DNA from: Athripsodes cinereus
Taxonomy: Eukaryota; Arthropoda; Insecta; Trichoptera; Leptoceridae
Assembly: GCA_947579605.1 (NCBI GenBank)
Contig: OX388318.1
Location: 6,944,001 to 7,008,000 of the forward strand
Direction: 5' to 3'
DNA length: 64,000 nt
Below, in pieces: positions 31,493 to 44,278 of the stretch (positions are counted from its first letter, which is position 1; each line of letters starts with the position of its first letter). The notes under the pieces were generated by a model. The model was not told where the DNA came from. It did not search any database and worked only from the letters and a program-made list of their open reading frames with translations. The position numbers were made by a program, and so were the translations under genes.

Positions 31493-32324
31493 TCTTTTAC
31501 ATTAATGTATTTAAAACGAATGATGAATAGATTCAAATGAATGAATAAAGTAAGATGTATTTAACTCAATAAATTAAGATGAATAGATTTAAATGAATGA
31601 ATAAAATAAGAATAAATGAATATAGTAAGATTAAAAATCAATTAAAAGTAAAAAAAAAATGATAAAGTGTATTTCTTCTTCTTCTGTAGGTGCCCTGTCA
31701 GGTCCCCCCGACGTTGGCAATCACTCTGACATAGGTGTCTCGATCCTGCGCTGTCTGGAATAAACTTCGGTATTTTTCATAGCCCACGCATTATCAATTG
31801 GGCCAGATGGCTGAGTTTCTGCTTCATCATTTGAATCACTCATTTCTAATGTGAGAAATAAAATTACCGTAAAATAACAACTTCAATAACAAATTGAGAT
31901 TACACCACGATTATACACAGTATTTGACAGATATTCTTGAAGGATGTTTGACATTTCGATACCAACCGTATGGCAAGCATCGGATGTCGTATAATATTCT
32001 ATTTCTATGGGAACGACCGGAGAAAATAAGGAATCGTATACAAAGTCACTATTCGTTTATTTTTGGATCTCATTTCAGAGTCGAAATATTATAGTGGCTC
32101 GTTGTCCATCTCTAGTTTATGGCTATGTGAACTTTATGGTTATTGGCGCTATGTTTTCTATGATTATGTTATCGGTGTTCAGATAGTGTTCGCAGTGCTC
32201 GGTTTGTTGCTTTGTGATACGTTTGCGTCGTATTTTTATTTAAATAATTAAGTTTTTGAGTTTGTATTACAAAGTTAAACGGTTGAATACTTCTACAAAT
32301 AATCTTTTTGAATAAAAACTCAGT
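31493..32324. other. upstream region of TRNAU1AP
   Basis: 31665-31790 (ttcttcttcttctgtaggtg … cgacgttggcaatcactctg) resembles the 3' end of an insect LINE in inverse orientation. 31978-32047 is the repeat shared with 24642-24722. The promoter and 5' UTR of the gene starting at 32325 should lie near 32090-32320; no TATA box is evident. Confidence 0.5.
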
Positions 32325-35300
32325 ATGAATCCTATGGTCCATTGTCAATTATGGATGGGAAATGTAAGTTCAAGCATAACCTATTAGTTCGTTAAAGTCA
32401 GTATCGTGTATGTTGTCTGGATGTTTTATTTTATATATTTCTTATTAATTTCAGTTGGAACCCAATATGACAGAGAGCTTTATTATGGCTGCTTTCCAAA
32501 AAATGGGAGAAAACCCGCAGAATGTTAAGGTATCCTTTTATTAAGTTTTTATATCTAACACCTAGCTTCAAAAATGTTTTTTTTTTCAGTATCTCGAATT
32601 TTATAGGCGTTAAGCAGTAATTTCTTAATCAAACATAATAATAAGAAAATAGTAAGAAAAAGAAAGTACAAAACAATGCATTGATTTTACCTTAGCATAA
32701 AACAAAAAAATGTAATAATATTTATTTCAGGTGATGCGAAACAAATATACTGGGGAACCAGCTGGTTATTGTTTTGTACACTTTGCAACAGATGAGATTG
32801 CCATTGACGCTATGCACAAGTTGAATGGTAAACCTATTCCCGGCACTAATCCGGTTGTTAGGTTCCGTCTCAATAATGCTGGAAGAGAGAATAGAGTGGG
32901 TCCTGGAGGTAATGAGGAGCGGGAGTACTCCGTTTGGGTAGGAGACCTCTCTAGTGATGTGGATGACTATAGTCTTTATAGAGTTTTCTCGCAGAAATAT
33001 ACATCAATCAAAACTGCTAAAGGTATGTGACAAATATTAATGCATCTATTAACTTCACTTGTAAATTATTTACAATAAATCTTGTTTGTTTGAATGCCAG
33101 TGAACTGTCAAAGTTCTATTAACTTATAAAATTCAGCTCAAATTTTATATGTATAAAATTATAAAGGTTTTAGAGTCTGTCATAATGTTGACCCTGGAAT
33201 CTTTGTTTTTACAGATATCAAATATTCTTCACACAGTAGGTTCTAATCAGTAAATTAATGCACCACTTGAAGTGCCAGCGACCTGCCCACGCCACCACAC
33301 TCCCTCTATTTAGTATTAAATCCTATTGCTCATCTTATTTAATATTAGTAATTTTCAGTTTAAATGCATTTTAAGCTTTAACACAACCAAAATTTGGCTA
33401 ATCTGTAAAAAAAATCAAGATGTAGAGACCATAGTCTCTACTTCTAGCTCTAGTATATTAAATCATAACCCGTTATTGATGTGATCCAATAACTTTTTAG
33501 GACACTATTAGATTCTCAAGAATAAGAACATTATGGTTAGATGGTAATACTGACAGATTTATTTATAAATTGGAATTATAGGCTTACTAAACAGATGACT
33601 TATTCTTAGTTTCTGCCTAGTACTGTTTCACATATCCACTTTCCAGTTTGGCCAAAGCCAAAAATCTATATTTTGAAAATTTCTAGGTGTTGACCGGATA
33701 GTCAATATTATTGAGATATTTTCTTGCAGTGATTCTGGACAGCGCAGGCTTCAGCAAGGGCTATGGATTTGTGAGGTTTGGTAGTGAAGATGAACAGAAA
33801 CATGCCCTGTGGTCCATGAACGGTTATGCAGGATTGGGAACCAAGTTGCTGAAGATATGTACAGCAGCTCCGAAAACAAAAACAGGAGGATCCAGTCAGA
33901 CAAGTCAATACTCTATGTCTTCTGTAAGTAAACATATTATTTAGTTTATATTATCATCTTTGTACATATTTGTATGCACAATACAGTGGGAAATATATTC
34001 TATTTTGAGAATGGATAAACAATGCTTACGCCTGTATTCACCAAGAAAAACTGAACGAACGATCAGCTTAATACCTCCCTCAGCATTTTCTCAACGTAGA
34101 TAGGTATTCACCAACCAAAATTTACAATGCTTAGCTGAGTCGAATTTGATCGTGTGTATCCATGGATACAATGTAAATATTATGAAATAAAACTGACATT
34201 TATTTACGGAAACAGCCATTAAAGTAACTAAAAGTATATTTTTGATAATTGGACCGCCTTTTGCAAACAAGATCCAATCCACATAACAGTCGAATTGAGA
34301 TATTAAAGGATAAAGTTTAAACGCGTTTGAAAGTCAAATTACAAGAAAAAAAATTAGGTTTGTTTTATTATTTGCTGGATATTCCTTCATTTTTTTTGTT
34401 CACATTTAATGCACACAAATTATATGCTCTAATGTAATAAAAATCCGAGAAAATTGTCAGTGGATCTTTTTTGCATAATTACAATCTGTTTGTACAAAAT
34501 TTATGCAAAAAAGATCCACGACGATTATAATGATCACAACTAGCTACTATGACTAAAACCTAGAGCACAATGACTAAAAATAACAGATCATCAAGTGTGC
34601 AGGTGACTTATATGTACTCATATATACCTAGCTTGACAATACTGTTCAGCCTCCCTCTATATCCGTGGCCTTATGACGATATGCATGCAGTTGTGCACAC
34701 ATGCTAATTTAGCAGATACGGAAGTATAGAAAGTCATTCTTCAGTGTTGTTTTATTTATTCAGTATATTAGAAAAATATGCAACAAAGATTAATAAAATA
34801 ATATTAAAACATAAAAAGGAAAAACTAAAAAATAAAACTGAAAATATAAATACCTACTACAATAATAATGAAATAGTAATAATAGTTACAGGGGTAACTC
34901 CGAAATCTTTAATAAATAATTTACAAAAATTAGATTTACCGGTTAATTTGTAAATTAAAATTCAAAAATCTATTATAATAAACACTTGTAATATTGTAAA
35001 AAAGTTTTTGAACACAGATATTTCAGGCACAATGCTGATATTTTGATCCCGCGTTTTGAGCCTAATCCTTTGATATCCTGTATATCTGGATAGGTGAATT
35101 TTTCCCGGCATTAGACTGTTAAGTTTTTGTGTGACCATGACTGATCATATGGAGACTTATCTGGTTGTATAATGCTGAGAAGTGTGGATGGCAATTCTGC
35201 CGCCGCGTAAAAAAAAATAAATAGAAAAATGATTTTCATTTATTGAGATATTACCTCATCTTCGATTTCCAAGTCTGGCTCACCTGAAAATCCATCTATA

Positions 35301-38300
35301 TCATCAAATATTGAAGTGCTACCTTTTAGTTTTTTATAAAAAAATCTTTCGCATCGTTTGGAATAAGATGGATTTGAGGTCTTTTAATTTCGCCTCTGGA
35401 ATTTCTTTTCCATTTGGCCAAAGTTTTGTCATCATTGTTGATTTGAGTTCAAATGGACGACCGTGAATATTTTTTTATATTTATTTTTTCGAAATCTTCA
35501 TCAAAAATTTTCCGCATAAATAATGAGTGAGGAAAACCTTTTCTCAGGCAAATTTCTTTTGTCGCCAGCCAAGAAACGTTGTTCCCATTTTTTGATTCTT
35601 TACCATTTGTTAATGTTTTTTCTAAAACAGCTGAAGATAAAAATACATCCTGCTCGATCCTATTCACTACTAGAGGTTAATTTTGTTTACACTTTTACAT
35701 GATGTGCATGTAATCGTCTGCGGTATAAATTATTATATCCTCTGTTGCATGTTGAGAGCAAATTCTATTTTGCTAAAATCAGTATCGTTTGGCAAAGAGA
35801 ATGTCCTGGCTCCAGATAACAAAAGCTTATCTCACGTAAACTTTCATGGTCAGATAGGAACACTTTAATCATTAAAACAATTTTGCAGCTGTCACTCCAA
35901 AATATAAGCTTTTCTGTTGATGGCTTCAAAAATTGTTTCAAGTGATGAATAAGACAAGATGCAACTTCTGGAGCTCCTCTTCCCGCCTCCCCTTCAACCC
36001 ATACGTTACAATATCCTTTGTCACTGGAGCCAACATGAATCCCCAAGTTATAAACCCATAACTGCCTTTTGTAGAACACAATATTTGTCGGAATGCGTGG
36101 TAATGGCAAGGTTTTTTCAAGATCAAAACTTATTGTCTCTATTTTGGGGTCAGTTCGAGAAGTCTTCATGTCCTGTTTCATCTTGTTGCATCATTAACAA
36201 CTGCCAGCAAATTTCAAATGTTTGTCATGAGCGTTTTCAATTTCTGCCTTATCACATTCGGATGCCGAATTTTGTTTAGCAATGGAAAAAAATCAAACCT
36301 TTTGAAATTAAATGACACAACAACTATTTTATGCAAAACTTTTCATCAATAATAATAACAAAACAATTTTGCAATAAAGATCCTTGAATTATTTGTAGTG
36401 CGTATTCGCTGCATTGAATATTTTGCAATGGGGATCCATGGTCTGTTGATCTTGTTCGCGAAATATATCTGTAGTAATTATTTACTGGATCGAATATTTT
36501 GCAAAAAGGACCCATGCTCTGTGGATATTGTTGGCGAAATATTTTATGGAACGTATTTACTGTATCAAATATTTTGCAATAGGGATCCATGATCTTTGGA
36601 TCTTGTTTGCGAAATATTTTTGAAGTAAGTTTTTACTGGATCGATTATTTGCAATAAGGATCCATGCTCTGTGGAACTTTTTCGAGAAATATATATAGTG
36701 CTGTTTCTTTAACTAACTGTTTAGCGAAATAGATCCATGCTTCATGGTTCCTTTTTGTAAATTATATGTAAGTAATTTTACTTAAAGTACAATTTACATT
36801 AAAAAGTTCCAAGCTTTGTGGATCGTTGTTGGGAAATTAATATTAAAGTTTTTATGATAAATCCGTTTTATGCAATATCATTCCAAAGTATTTGGTTCCA
36901 TTTTGCAAATTAGAATTATACGACAGATTTTACATCACCATACTAAACCGTCGTAACATGAGGATTGAATCTTTTTGGCAAAAAATATTTGTCCGTTTTT
37001 TTAAATGTGGTATCTTGGGACATGCGTTTTTTTTATCATTCCATTAAAGCTTTCGGCTTGATATTTTTTTATATGATACAAGTCGCAAAGGAGAGTCGTT
37101 TGATACATCTAACTCAAAAAATACCTACTTGTGGTTTGGATCTTGTTTGCATAATGCGGTCCAATTATACAAATAAAAATAATTTTTAACCATTTAAAAA
37201 ATATATGTATCATTTAAAAAATTATATGTATATTTTTTAAATATTTATAAATGCCTTTATTTATACAAAATCAAGACTTGAACTTAAATTAATATTACTT
37301 TGATAGCAGTCGATTTGACAGCTAGCATTTCATCGAATCATGCATTGTTGTCAAAGTAGTTTGCCGGTGGGGTTAAAATTAAAAAGAAATTATAAACAAG
37401 GATAGAAAAATAGCTGAAATACTCCGTATATAACTAAAACACACAATAATTCACCATCAAGAAATAATTTTAATTCCTTGCAATATTGAACTATTACACT
37501 ATCCGTGGTATTTTATAACATAGATATGTTTATAAGATAAATAAATAAAAAATATTCATGTTGTTTAGTAAGTACTCTGTAACATGTTTAGTCGAAAGTA
37601 GAACTATTATAATTATTATTATTGGACAACATTAAAGTGTCTTTAACGTGCCAAAGCATCTCAATGATACTGTACAATTCATCAATTCTAGGACATTACA
37701 TCCACATCATATAGAATCTCGGATACACAACAGCATCCATGTCAGAAGACACATTTATGTTGAATTAAATTAAATGTTTTGAATACAATATGTATCCACG
37801 TCAATAATTTAAAACAGAATATAATATTTAATAGTAATTAGTAAATTATAAGGTTTTTAGATCCTTTCTGAATGTCTTAAGATCTGCAGCTTGCCTACGC
37901 TAGCAAGGCAATCCATTGCAGAGGTTGGGTCCCGCCACACAAAAGGCTCTATCCCCATAATTAGTTAAAATTCTCCTCTGCGGGCTCATTTCTTGATATT
38001 TCAACCTGCACAATTCAGCAATATAAACTGGGACATTCTCATTCTGTGCCTTATAAACTAACATTCACACTTTGGACTATAGTCTCCACTGGTAGCCAAT
38101 GAAGTTCCTTTAAAAGTAGAGTCATACGTGTACACCTTTGTACTCCAAAGATAACACGTGCAGCGGACTACAAAACTAATTGCAGCCTATCGATCTGACA
38201 AGCAGGTAATCCCACTAAAATACTGTTACAATATCCTAGTCTGGATATTACCAGAGCCACAATTAGTGACTTCTTGGCGTCTAATGTGAGACACCTTTTT

Positions 38301-39379
38301 ATCCTCCCAATTTGCCGCAGCTGAAAGAAACAAGCACTGACAAGAGAACTAATGTGCTTCTCAAAAATTAGCGAGTTGTCTTTTATGGTTCCCAGAAGTT
38401 TGACCCACGTTGACGGTGCCTTTTATGTGTGATAAGAAAGTGAGACTGCGATTGAAAGGATTGTTTAATTGCATTGAACTATTTGTGATTTTTTTGTAAA
38501 TGTTTAATGGCCTTGTGCCGTATATGTTATTATAAATAAATAAATTAATTAAATAATTTATTTATAAATATACATATACATAAATTAATACATGCCGCCT
38601 ACAAAAATATATTAAATAAATTTTAAATAAAACGCCAACAATACGAAACAAGTATGGCGGACATTATAGAATAATTTTGACAGATCGACGCTGAGCAAAA
38701 GTTAATCCACCTCAATTGGCCGATCAAATTTGAGGGAAATTTTCACTCAAATCACGCTGAGTGAGCCTAAAATATTTTGGTGAATACCAATTTTGATGTT
38801 GATCGTAATTTGAGCTGATCGAACGCTCAGTTTTTCTTGGTGAATACGGGCGTTAGTATTCATAGATTTACCAAGAATAATGTTCTTTTTCATGCCAAAC
38901 ATAAATTTCTCTCATTCAAGAAATTCGGAACATAGGAAGGAAACAAATTTAAGCCATTCACATGTACTTTTTCGGCAGCTACTATTAAAGAGATATAAGT
39001 CAGAAAAATATTTATTACACCTTTACTAATACCAGACATTTTATGTTGATAGGATTATTCCCAGCAAGCTAGTCAACAGTATTACGATCCATCCACTTAC
39101 TGGCAAAACTATTCCGCTGCATGGTCAGGTTATTATGGGAACACTTCCGCTACAGATGGCAGTAGTACAACAGGAACTACCAATACAGATCAGACTGCAA
39201 CACAATCACAGACGCAAACTCCACAGACACCGCAAGATCACAGTATGACCTTAGTGGAACATAGAGTACCTTTGGATGTGGAGGCTATGAATAAACAGAG
39301 CATACAACAGGAGAGAAATCTCTGGGAGGGATTGGATGCTTCTCGGTGGTTACCTTCCGATGTTATGGAAGTCTACTAG
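32325..39379 (+). CDS. TRNAU1AP: tRNA selenocysteine 1-associated protein 1 (SECp43), two RRM domains
   Basis: Five predicted exons, 32325-32363, 32455-32529, 32731-33022, 33730-33923 and 39065-39379, give 304 residues (mammalian SECp43 is about 287). All junctions keep frame with GT-AG sites. RRM1 has RNP2 LWMGNL (9-14) and RNP1 AGYCFVHF (49-56); RRM2 has RNP2 VWVGDL (106-111) and RNP1 KGYGFVRF (145-152). The C-terminal part is Tyr/Gln/Thr-rich (YYDPSTYWQNYSAAWSGYYG), ending in the conserved ERNLWEGLDASRWLP region. By family the protein binds tRNA-Sec and assists selenoprotein synthesis; some insects lost selenoproteins but kept this gene with other RNA roles. The first coding exon is only 13 codons. 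Intron 4 is 5.1 kb because of a DNA transposon. AATAAA lies at 39988-39993. Confidence 0.96.
35449..36290 (-). pseudogene. degenerate transposase of the intron-4 element
   Basis: Upstream fragment (36181-35765): FDLEKTLPLPRIPTNIVFYK, RQLWVYNLGIHVGSSDKGYC, GAPEVASCLIHHLKQFL, LIFWSDSCK and YLEPGHS, which look like the D-, D- and H/E-bearing strands of an RNase-H-fold DDE transposase. A further fragment (35667-35449) has NVSWLATKEICLRKGFPHSL. Frames are offset and stops intervene. I know similar proteins occur widely in insect genomes as repeats but cannot assign a superfamily with certainty. Confidence 0.65.
36400..36760. repeat. degenerate 73-76-bp tandem repeat
   Basis: GGATCCATG-type anchors occur at 36432, 36508, 36583, 36658 and 36731, each followed by a tgtggatcttgtttgcgaaa-like segment. 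Unit identity is moderate. These are the subterminal repeats of the transposon and likely transposase-binding sites. Confidence 0.8.
37850..38430 (-). pseudogene. L2/CR1-type LINE reverse transcriptase fragment
   Basis: The minus strand reads …SLIVALVISRLGYCNSILVG, LPACQIDRLQLVL, SAARVIF and LLKELHWLPVE, the RT-thumb region of L2/CR1 LINEs, with internal stops. It is followed on the plus strand by the attataaataaataaatt retroelement tail at 38500-38550. Confidence 0.8.
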
Positions 39380-40452
39380 ATCATAAAGCATTCATGTTTA
39401 AAATTTAGCTCATTTTATAAATATCTCAGAATTTATTTTATTTTATAATAGTGTTAGATTAAGGAAGGTTTCGTTTATAGGTTAGATAACACCATTTTCT
39501 CAAGGTTATAACTATACCAAATTATATCTAAACATATTGTGTTAAAATTTTATAGTGTTTCATTATTTAATAATTTATATTTTTTTCACAACTCTTTTAC
39601 TACCAGAACAACAGTTATCATTCTATAAAACCAAACATGTAATTGGGCTGTTTAGTGCAACAAAAACCTATCCCACAATCTCAAGAATTTTTAGTTCTAT
39701 CCTCTTGAAAATTTCATACCTCGAATTTTACAGAACATCAAAAATGTAAACCAAATTCATTATAGTACCAAAGTAATAAACAACATATTTTTTTAGTTCT
39801 AGATGAAATATAGGGTTTATGTAGATGTATACATACATTGTTTATCTTATTTTTTTTTTTCAAAATTAGTCATTTATGATTTTTTTTTACCTTCACATCT
39901 AAAACTAAACTTTGAGAGGGTTAGGCTTTTGTTGCACTCAACAACTCAGTTATAAAAACACTGCCCAGTTCTTATTGTTATGTTTCCAATAAATTTGTTT
40001 CAAAATATTTCGTTATTCATCCGTATTATTAATTTCATCAACATAACTACCAATTGGTTATAGCTTATTAGTCATTGGATTGCGACAGGATGACTTTCAA
40101 GATGATTTTAAAGTTTATAAAAAAATTGTACAGATAAATGAATCAAGTGCTTATCAATAAAGAGATGGTAAGATCTTCACATTGTAAACGAAAAGTATCT
40201 TCGATCCTCTCACACCATTCCTGAATTATAAATCTCATCCATTTCTTCTCACACTGTATGCGCACTGTTATTTTACCAATAATTGTAATTACCTGGTGAG
40301 ATAAATCAGACTTGGGTTTACAATAAACTCAGATATCTTTTATTGAAACTATTTATTTTACAAGCAACCGACAAAACACAATACATATTATTGTATAAAA
40401 TTTATACAGATATCATTTATGATAAAATATAGACTAGGATACAAATGGACAC
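39380..40452. other. 3' UTR of TRNAU1AP and intergenic DNA
   Basis: The 3' UTR probably runs to just after AATAAA at 39988-39993. No further gene is supported before the transposon at 40453. Confidence 0.6.
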
Positions 40453-42903
40453 CAGGGGCCCTATTCTCCAATCTCGATTGATAAATGTCACCTGTGAGAT
40501 ATGTCGATTGAAAAACTCGCACGAAAAGTCGAATAGCAGTCTACGACCCTATTCTTGACGCCATTCGAGACTTAAACGGTCGACATTCGAGAAGCTACCG
40601 GCAACGTCGCACTTTTTGTATGTGGTTATCGAAAAATGACATTTATTTATACCTTTTTTCACGAGATGGCGCTGATGGTGCTTTCGTGTGGGGAGTAGGG
40701 GATTCGATCCCGACCCTTTTTTCTAATCCCGGGATTTCGGGATTATCTACAGTTGATCCCGGGATCCCGGGACTAGTCCCGGGATTGTATTGGTAATGTA
40801 AAGTGGGAACAAAAAGTCAGTAGGCCATGTCAAAATCACTTTTTTTATTTATCTGGCAATGAATTTAAGTTTTGAATCTGCAAAAAGTCGGTTAAACAAA
40901 ATTACACTTCAAACTTATTCTAAAATTAACAAACAAGGCACTTCTGTTTATGATTTATAAAACTAACAATTTAACTTTTTTTATATTTTTAAATTGAATT
41001 CTTGTTTTTGAATTTATTTCATAGTTTTAACCCAGAACAGTCTTAGTTTAGTTGGGCAATATATTTTATAATGTTGTTATTTATGTTTGTTTGTATGTAC
41101 TATTTTGGAATATTTTTTTTAAAAAATCAACTTAGATTTATTTAGTTTAACCCATACCAAAATAACACATACCTACTACAGGGAACAATGTTTAAACTCG
41201 TATTTTTAAATTAAATTGACCAGAGACTTTATGAATTATTTATACGAATTAGGTCGATGAGTGATTTTTTATGCTATTTTTTAAAATATCAAATCGCTCA
41301 AGCATTGTTAAAAGACTATTCTAACGCGATTTGCAGTTAAACAATAAATTGAGCTCTCTTCCATGTTCCTTTTCAATATAGTTTTGAAGCATAGTATCAT
41401 TCTTCAAAGATGCTCTTTTGAAAATAAGAACCACTACGAACTTTCTTTACGACCTCATTAATATTGAATCACAATAATCTGGACAATTTATTGAGCGCCG
41501 TTTTGTGGTATAAACCACCGCAAGGGCGCATTTTCATTTTTTTTTTTATTTATTTATTGTTATTTATCAAATTTTAGCATGTTTTATAAATTTAATTTAA
41601 CTATTAAAAAAATTTAATGCATTTCTAATTGTCACAAATTTGAAATATGAAGCATGATACAAAAAATATGAATTCCAATTATAGGTTTTATTATTTGCCA
41701 CAAATTTTATCCACTTAATCATTTGTTTTTAAATTTGTAATTTTTAATAAGTTTGAAAGTAATTTAACACTTAAAAAACAATTATCTTTATAAAACTATT
41801 GAAACTACTAAAAACAATGTACAAAATTTTTGTTATTTTGAATCATTATAAGATAATATTTTAATTTTTGAAAATGAGACGTCAGAGGTTTCAGGCAGCT
41901 ACTACGGGCGCCATCCACCGACTCAATTGAACCGATCAATTGAAACATCAATAATATTGAAGTGTATACATTTTTTGATGTTTGAAGACTGTATAATGTT
42001 GTAAACTTGTCAAGTATTGTAAAAAGCAAATGCCGTTTATTGTCCAAAATAAATAAGTAAATAAATATTCAGGTCATTGGTCAAACTCACCATTACCGAT
42101 TTTAATGACTAATCCTGAGTCCAGTTCTTCATTATCACCATCCAAATCATCAATAAAAGGCGAAAGCCATTTATGTATTAAATAAATAAATAAATAAAAT
42201 ATCATCACTGATAGGTTCATTTGGAGGTATTTTTCTATACAATAAATCACAAACGGCGAAGTGAATACCGTGTGCAAAACAAACTATGTGCTTTGCATTA
42301 ACAAGTTTTCCAACTGTAATTTGGACCATCAGTAAACTATTGCCACAATATCGTATCTAGTGAGATATCGAACTCAGAATAGAGCTCTTTTAAGATACTA
42401 AGACAAGCTTCGGCTGTCAGTGATTCATTGATGCGAATGAGTCCCAAATTCTTGACTTATTGTATGATTGTATTAATCCCGAAAATCCCGGGATTTCTTA
42501 AATTTAATCCCGAAAATTTCGGGACTAAAATACGACCGGGATTCGGGATCCCGGGATCGAATCCCCTAGTGGGGAGGCACGTGACGCACAAAGATGGCGC
42601 TTTTATATGAGGAGTCACAATCAATATCAAATTTTTCGTTATATTTTTATTTAAACTTAAATAGTTTATAAATGTAAACGACCATTGAGTGACTCACGGC
42701 GGTCATTTTTATCAATTTTTGACATGTCGATTGGTGTGACATTCATCTCGAGTGGTTAAATACCACTCGACAAATTCTCGCATGATATCGTGTGACATTT
42801 GTCGTTTACGGTTTTCAAGAATAGGGTTTTTAAGAAATCAATTGAAAGTAATAAAATCTCGCTTACGACATCCATCAATCGAGATTGGAGAATAGGCCCC
42901 CAG
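40453..42903. mobile_element. TIR element split by a hAT insertion
   Basis: Ends CAGGGGCCCTATTCTCCAAT (40453) and, from the right, CTGGGGGCCTATTCTCCAAT (ending 42903), both continuing CTCGATTGAT. Removing the inner hAT leaves about 570 bp with no coding frame, so this is a MITE-size element. Direct repeats flanking it are too short to be sure of (possibly CA). Confidence 0.85.
40696..42568 (-). mobile_element. hAT transposon with 8-bp target duplication, decayed transposase
   Basis: Ends TAGGGGATTCGATCCCG (40696) and its inverse (…GGGATCGAATCCCCTA, ending 42568), flanked by GTGGGGAG at 40688-40695 and 42569-42576. TAGGG ends with 8-bp duplications are the hAT signature. Subterminal CCCGGGAT repeats cluster at both ends. 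On the minus strand around 42295-42230 a degenerate frame reads CFAHGIHFAVCDLLYRKIPP, like the hAT-transposase 'C-x-A-H-x-L-x-L' block; later frames are broken. Inserted in the element 40453-42903, hence younger. Confidence 0.93.
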
Positions 42904-43560
42904 TCGCACGAAGCATGTTTATTACTTAGGTAGGAGAGGCAATACATAAAATACGTAGATCTCATATCATCACTTCACTTTTCACAATATCACGACTGCA
43001 TGTATATAGAAGGAAAAAAGAAATTATTAAAAAGGCTATTTACAAAGTAAGAAATTCCCAACAAGTATATTTCGTCATTATTACATTTTAATACTGACAG
43101 ATTAATAAATAAATAAAACTATACTGGCATCAAAATAATTATGTAGTGTAGTACAATTATGTACCTACATGTTTACAAAAAATACTAAAAGAGGGGCTTG
43201 TTGCTTATGTGAGTCCTTCCAGCCAACCCGGAAAAATTAAAATATAAATTAATTACTCATGATTAAATGGATCACTTACTTACGCAAATATCTCATTTGC
43301 AATATATTATACACATAATAATGGTATAGTATATGTACCGTAAATAAATGTATGATTCATATTCACATGTAATAACTATTTATTTATTGTCTTTATTTAT
43401 TCTTTTTGCACATCATCATTATATAACAGTGTTAACAAAACAATATACAATTTTAAAAAAAACTAGGACGATGTGCATTTTGTGCAGTGGCGAGATTATC
43501 ACTATAAAGTGATTTCTTCCATCTAACCACGATGGACTTAAAGGACATAAACAGTTTAAC
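42904..43560. other. gene-free stretch
   Basis: Nothing supported; AT-rich DNA between two transposons. Confidence 0.5.
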
Positions 43561-43799
43561 TTAACCCGAATTCTCCGGGAATAACAAATACTTATCCAAT
43601 AAATGTGATATTACATATAAACTCTAAGTATATGACAAGATTTGAGACTGTGGAGCTATTTTTTTAATTTTGGAAATCCGTTCCTGAAATATGGGGTGTC
43701 CTCATATGAGGACACTAAGAGAATCCGTGTAGTTTTCATAATATTTTTTCCTATATTATTATTCATATTGTCTTCCACGTTTTACTTATTTTGTATTTT

Positions 43800-44150
43800 A
43801 ATCTTGTTTTAGACGTTTTAAGTTAGATGAAATACTTGTTCTACTAGAAATCGGTGATGAATATGATCAGACTCCTTGAGATATATACATAGAACCTCCT
43901 GAAGTCAGCCAACTTACTGATAAGGAAGATGGAGTTAATAACAATTGCCTGCCTGAAAACCAATTGTGAGCACCTGCGGAGAAATGGAAGCTTTTGAACC
44001 AAGGTGCTGGAGATATTTTTGATAACAATACAATAGAAGAAGCCATATCAAGGCCAAATTTAGAAAGATTGAGTCTACCTCAAAAGACTTCCAAGTTGAG
44101 GGAAAACTTTGTGTCCTGGTATCTTCCCCAACATAAATAACAAACGTTTT
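43800..44150 (+). pseudogene. inverted duplicate of the piggyBac transposase N-terminal region
   Basis: The frame reads LDEILVLLEIGDEYDQTP, stop, DIYIEPPEVSQLTDKEDG, NNNCLPENQL, stop, then APAEKWKLLNQGAGDIFDNN. The first part mirrors minus-strand 46290-46090. At least two in-frame stops make it non-functional. Confidence 0.8.
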
Positions 44151-44278
44151 GAAGGTTTAACTCGATTCAGTACCTAATCAAAAACGATGTAAATAAATTA
44201 TTAAAGAGTATGTGGTAGGGCTATTCTCTTTTTTTCAGATGTATTTTCGTTCAATAAGTGATGTACAGTGGAGGACAA

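Larger units (their letters stand above)
34029..38852 (-). mobile_element. 4.8-kb DNA transposon in TRNAU1AP intron 4
   Basis: Terminal inverted repeats CGCCTGTATTCACCAAGAAA (from 34029) and, from the other end, CGCCCGTATTCACCAAGAAA, with similarity continuing (AACTGARCG … GATCAGCT). The flanks TTA (34026-34028 and 38853-38855) look like a 3-bp duplication as in PIF/Harbinger-type insertions. Both subterminal regions carry copies of TTGGATCTTGTTTGC-like motifs in opposite orientation (34259-34276; many between 36430 and 37155). It contains transposase remnants and a LINE insertion. Confidence 0.88.

Noticed and set aside
34460..34519. 19-bp-arm hairpin as an independent regulatory element
   Set aside because: Its sequence (TGGATCTTTTTTGCAT) is one of the subterminal repeats of the intron-4 transposon, so it belongs to that element.
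35683..36279. plus-strand frames over the intron-4 transposase
   Set aside because: Antisense shadows of the transposase remnant.
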